Shown: positions 61,440 to 64,000 of the stretch, in pieces
Numbering within the stretch: position 1 is the first letter of the stretch
Layout: each line of letters opens with the position of its first letter
Source of the DNA: CAJBVG01 sp044337515
GTDB lineage: Bacteria > Bacteroidota > Bacteroidia > Sphingobacteriales > Sphingobacteriaceae
DNA length: 64,000 nucleotides
Reading direction: 5' to 3'
Assembly (NCBI GenBank): GCA_044337515.1
Contig: JBIINK010000001.1
Coordinates: forward strand, 62,001-126,000
Made by a program: the position numbers and the translations under genes
Notes under the pieces: generated by a model
Database searches by the model: none
The model's input: the letters and a program-made list of their open reading frames with translations, nothing else
Told to the model about the DNA's origin: nothing

Positions 61440-61938
61440 GTATTTCTACTCTACCATTAGGGTCTAAACGAATTAAACTCGATTCTAAAAATGCATCTTG
61501 CATTGCACAGGTAAAAATAGTTGATTCTTCTAGCATCGTTACATCTTCATCATTTATAGCACAAAGCAGAATTGGCATTCTGAACTTTCTAATAAACTGC
61601 TGCAATTCACCTTCACGTACAACACGAATTTGAATACTAGTATCTGGCATTATTGCTGACGGAGCAAGGTTCTTGCCACCTATGCTAGTTAATACAATTG
61701 GTTTTTCAGAGAAGTCAATAATGTCGTATGCTAAAGGATTCAATTCAGCAATATAACTTTCTAAACGGTTCGAGCTATCGAGTATTAACTCAAATGATTG
61801 TTGATACTCTTTATATTTAGCTACTGTTTCTTCGTGATTTGCTTCCAATATTACATAGTAATGATCTTCTACTTCTAATCCTATGTAGTGATTAGTTTTT
61901 AAAGTTTCTAATGCTTTTGGTAGATTGAAGTTCTGCAT
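61429..61938 (-). CDS. Degenerate YrdC/Sua5-like protein
   Basis: 169 residues. The middle part follows the Bacteroidota Sua5/YrdC pattern: SSNRLESYIAELNPLAYDIIDFSEKPIVLTS, then GGKNLAPSAI, DTSIQIRVVREGELQQFIRKFRMPILLCAIN and the C-terminal SLIRLDPNGRVEILR. Key active-site parts of true threonylcarbamoyl-AMP synthases are missing: the N-terminal PTDT segment is replaced by EVEDHYYV, and STSAN by LCAIN. A non-catalytic or repurposed paralogue is likely. One base separates it from the GT4 gene upstream; co-transcribed. Confidence 0.6.
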   Translation of the reverse strand: MQNFNLPKALETLKTNHYIGLEVEDHYYVILEANHEETVAKYKEYQQSFELILDSSNRLESYIAELNPLAYDIIDFSEKPIVLTSIGGKNLAPSAIMPDTSIQIRVVREGELQQFIRKFRMPILLCAINDEDVTMLEESTIFTCAMQDAFLESSLIRLDPNGRVEILRS

Positions 61939-61939
61939 A

Positions 61940-63073
61940 TTATTGCTTGACTAATTCTTGATAAACTTGCATTAATTCTTTGGCAATATTAGAGTGTTCG
62001 AATTTTTTAGCATACTCTTTACCAGCAGCAATTTGTTCGGTATTGTCTTCTGCAAGTAATTTGTTAATTGCTTTTGTTAGTGCTGGCACATCATCCGGAC
62101 TAACATAAACTGATGATGGACCACCTGCTTCTTCTAAGCATGAACCTGTTGCAGCAATTACGGGAACACCACATTGCAGTGCTTCAATTATTGGAATGCC
62201 AAAACCTTCAAATCTTGAAGTATATATAAATAAAGAGGACAAATGATATACTATAGGAAGTTCATCAAAAGATATTTTATGTAAAAATATTACTCGATGT
62301 TCTAGGTTATATTTAATCAAATATTGTTTGATTTCTTCTACATATGATTTGGGTTTTCCGATAATAACTAAAGGAATGTTTTCATCAATATCTTTTAATG
62401 CTTGAACAATTTGAAAGGCATTTTTCCTTGACTCAATTGTCCCTACATTCAAAATAAATTTTTCGGGTAATTGATATTTTACTCGAACAGTCATCAACAT
62501 CATCGGGTTTATTTCTTGATGAAATATATCCGAACAGGATTGATATACTACACGAATTTTCTTCTCATCAATTCCGAAAAAGTGAATAATATCTTTTTTT
62601 GTTTGTTCTGAGATGGCAATAATAAGATCAGCCACTTCACAAGCTTTCTTAAATTTAGTTTCGTAAATTTTACGATCGGTTGCTTTATAATATTCCGGAA
62701 AGCGTTTAAAAATTAAGTCGTGTATGGTTACTACAGTAGGAATGCCTGTTTTTTCAATGCCTGCAGGTAACTCATGACTTAACCCATGAAAGAGATCAAT
62801 TTTATCATGAATGATATCTGATTTTATGCCATACCTACGCCATAGTGATGGGAGTAATTCATAAAAAAATGATTTAGGAATTCGAATGTGTACTTCTGAA
62901 TGTTGAGGTAAGTTTAAAAACTTAATTTGATTTTCGTTTGGAACTGTAGGGTTGTATAAATACAATGAATGTTGAGGGAATTCGTCTGCCAATATCTTTA
63001 TCGTAGATCGGCTGTAATTACCTAATCCAGTAAAGTTTGAAAAAGCACGCTTGGCATCGAAACCGATCTTCAT
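61940..63073 (-). CDS. Glycosyltransferase family 4 (GT-B) enzyme
   Basis: 377 residues: N-terminal IGFDAKRAFSNFTGLGNYSRS (acceptor side) and C-terminal donor site FILNVGTIESRKNAFQIVQAL plus EGFGIPIIEALQCGVPVIAATGSCLEEAGG (the E-x7-E motif). Retaining sugar transferase of surface polysaccharide or glycolipid synthesis; no other polysaccharide genes flank it except the distant GT2. Start codon directly abuts a heptamer array. Confidence 0.9.
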   Translation of the reverse strand: MKIGFDAKRAFSNFTGLGNYSRSTIKILADEFPQHSLYLYNPTVPNENQIKFLNLPQHSEVHIRIPKSFFYELLPSLWRRYGIKSDIIHDKIDLFHGLSHELPAGIEKTGIPTVVTIHDLIFKRFPEYYKATDRKIYETKFKKACEVADLIIAISEQTKKDIIHFFGIDEKKIRVVYQSCSDIFHQEINPMMLMTVRVKYQLPEKFILNVGTIESRKNAFQIVQALKDIDENIPLVIIGKPKSYVEEIKQYLIKYNLEHRVIFLHKISFDELPIVYHLSSLFIYTSRFEGFGIPIIEALQCGVPVIAATGSCLEEAGGPSSVYVSPDDVPALTKAINKLLAEDNTEQIAAGKEYAKKFEHSNIAKELMQVYQELVKQ

Positions 63074-63150
63074 AAATTGTAAATTGTAAATTGTAAATTG
63101 TAAATGATTTGTAATTGTATTTACAATTTACAATTCACAATTTACAATTA
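63074..63150. repeat. AATTGTA heptamer array, inverted arms
   Basis: Left arm: four AATTGTA words plus AATG from the base after the GT4 start; right arm (63114-63150) is the inverse, with one C/T variant (TTCACAA). The arms give a long hairpin. Fills the whole GT4-dapD spacer and stops three bases short of the dapD stop. Confidence 0.88.
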
Positions 63151-63153
63151 GTT

Positions 63154-63972
63154 TTATACTGCTACATTATATTCTCTCAACGTTTCGTTCAACGATGTTT
63201 TTAGATCTGTTGATTCTTTACGTTTACCTATAATTAAAGCACAAGGTACTTGATATTCGCCAGCTGGGAACTTTTTAGTGTAAGAGCCAGGTATAACTAC
63301 CGAACGAGAAGGAACATAGCCTTTATATTCTACTGGCTCATCGCCCGTTACATCAATTATTTTAGTAGATGCAGTAAGTACAACGTTTGCACCTAATACA
63401 GCTTCTTTCTCTACACGTACACCTTCAACAACAATACAACGAGAGCCAACAAAGCAACCATCTTCAATAATAACAGGTGCTGCTTGTACTGGTTCTAAAA
63501 CACCACCTATACCAACACCACCACTTAAATGTACATGTTTACCTATTTGCGCACATGAACCTACAGTTGCCCAAGTATCTACCATAGTGCCTTCGTCAAC
63601 AAATGCACCAATGTTAACATAAGAAGGCATCATAATAACACCTTTAGCTAAGTATGCTCCATAACGAGCAACCCCATGAGGTACCACTCGAACACCTGCT
63701 TCTACGTAATCTGTTTTTAATTTCATCTTGTCATTAAAAACAAATGGGCCTACCTTAATTTCTTCCATTTTAGAAATAGGGAAATATAAGATAACAGCTT
63801 TTTTAACCCAATCATTCACATGCCATCTGTTTAATACAGGTTCAGCAACACGTATTTCACCTTTATCGAGTTTCTCAATTACGAATTCAATAGCCTGAAT
63901 TACATCCGGATAGCTGAGCATGTTTCTATCTTCCCATGCTTTCTCAACTAATTCTTTATATTTATTAATCAT
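63154..63972 (-). CDS. dapD: 2,3,4,5-tetrahydropyridine-2,6-dicarboxylate N-succinyltransferase
   Basis: 272 residues: N-terminal helical domain and left-handed beta-helix (PHGVARYGAYLAKGVIMMPSYVNIGAFVDEGTMVDTWATVGSCAQIGKHVHLSGGVGIGGVLEPVQAAPVIIEDGCFVGSRCIVVEGV), diagnostic for DapD. Succinylase branch of lysine/diaminopimelate synthesis. The start at 63972 gives the expected N-terminus; its promoter is partly outside the window. Confidence 0.95.
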   Translation of the reverse strand: MINKYKELVEKAWEDRNMLSYPDVIQAIEFVIEKLDKGEIRVAEPVLNRWHVNDWVKKAVILYFPISKMEEIKVGPFVFNDKMKLKTDYVEAGVRVVPHGVARYGAYLAKGVIMMPSYVNIGAFVDEGTMVDTWATVGSCAQIGKHVHLSGGVGIGGVLEPVQAAPVIIEDGCFVGSRCIVVEGVRVEKEAVLGANVVLTASTKIIDVTGDEPVEYKGYVPSRSVVIPGSYTKKFPAGEYQVPCALIIGKRKESTDLKTSLNETLREYNVAV

Positions 63973-64000
63973 ATGCTGTATTTTTGATTCCTATTTACAA

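Overview
The window is chromosomal DNA from an AT-rich Bacteroidota species. The evidence is SusC/SusD outer-membrane genes, the gliding-motility genes gldA/gldF/gldG, promoters of the TAnnTTTG (-7) type, few Shine-Dalgarno sequences, an OlsF-like bifunctional acyltransferase, and RpoB/RpoC of Bacteroidota type. Class-level placement (Flavobacteriia-like or a neighbour) is inference. Both ends are cut by the window: a SusC gene at the left, and the dapD promoter region at the right.

Layout. 1-3.2 kb: end of a SusC/SusD nutrient-uptake operon with two exported accessory proteins, then a large imperfect inverted repeat. 3.5-7.5 kb (minus): engB, a UbiA prenyltransferase, an M3 peptidase and a GT2 glycosyltransferase. 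7.5-10.2 kb: an outer-membrane protein, an orphan gene and glyS. 10.2-15.8 kb: gldA-gldF-gldG, a DUF4340 protein and dnaN. 16-23.4 kb: a phospholipase C-like enzyme, rpsT, radC, pheT, a coiled-coil gene, zapA, rny and an Mpo1-like protein. 23.5-27.8 kb: a TonB-dependent receptor with a beta-helix lipoprotein behind a Pho-box-like promoter. 27.9-34 kb: an olsF-like gene, an HhH protein, apt, an acyl-CoA dehydrogenase, rpsU, xerC and hpf. 34.3-47.6 kb: the translation/transcription core, with tRNAs Thr, Tyr, Gly, Thr, then tuf, tRNA-Trp, secE, nusG, rplKAJL, rpoB and rpoC. 47.7-51 kb: a phosphate porin (second Pho-box-like promoter), a lipoprotein, a DUF3467 gene and a broken four-helix-bundle gene. 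51-56.5 kb: a heavy-metal RND efflux pair whose pump is fused to its TolC-like channel. 56.6-64 kb: cca, a pRiA4b-like gene, miaA, an MFS carrier, a degenerate YrdC-like protein, a GT4 glycosyltransferase and dapD.

The most unusual feature is not a gene. About twenty intergenic spaces carry degenerate tandem arrays of 7-bp or 8-bp words. Each array keeps strict register, each locus uses its own word, and many arrays are arranged as inverted arms. Examples are TCGAANNN after dnaN, CTARTATG after rpoC and around the next genes, TACYCAN after rny, TGARTTN between rpoB and rpoC, and AATTGTA before dapD. At about fifteen genes the array touches or contains the stop codon. In architecture they resemble cyanobacterial STRR heptamers; I know of no description for this phylum, and a literature and genome search is needed. 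They look like a genome-wide, locus-private 3'-end repeat system.

Other points: two promoters share an 11-bp-period TTAACAT operator that fits a PhoB/PhoP box and links the TonB receptor/lipoprotein pair to the porin; an amber codon replaces an expected Trp in the four-helix-bundle gene, whose start codon also lies in a 12-bp hairpin; several genes appear to have nearly leaderless transcripts.
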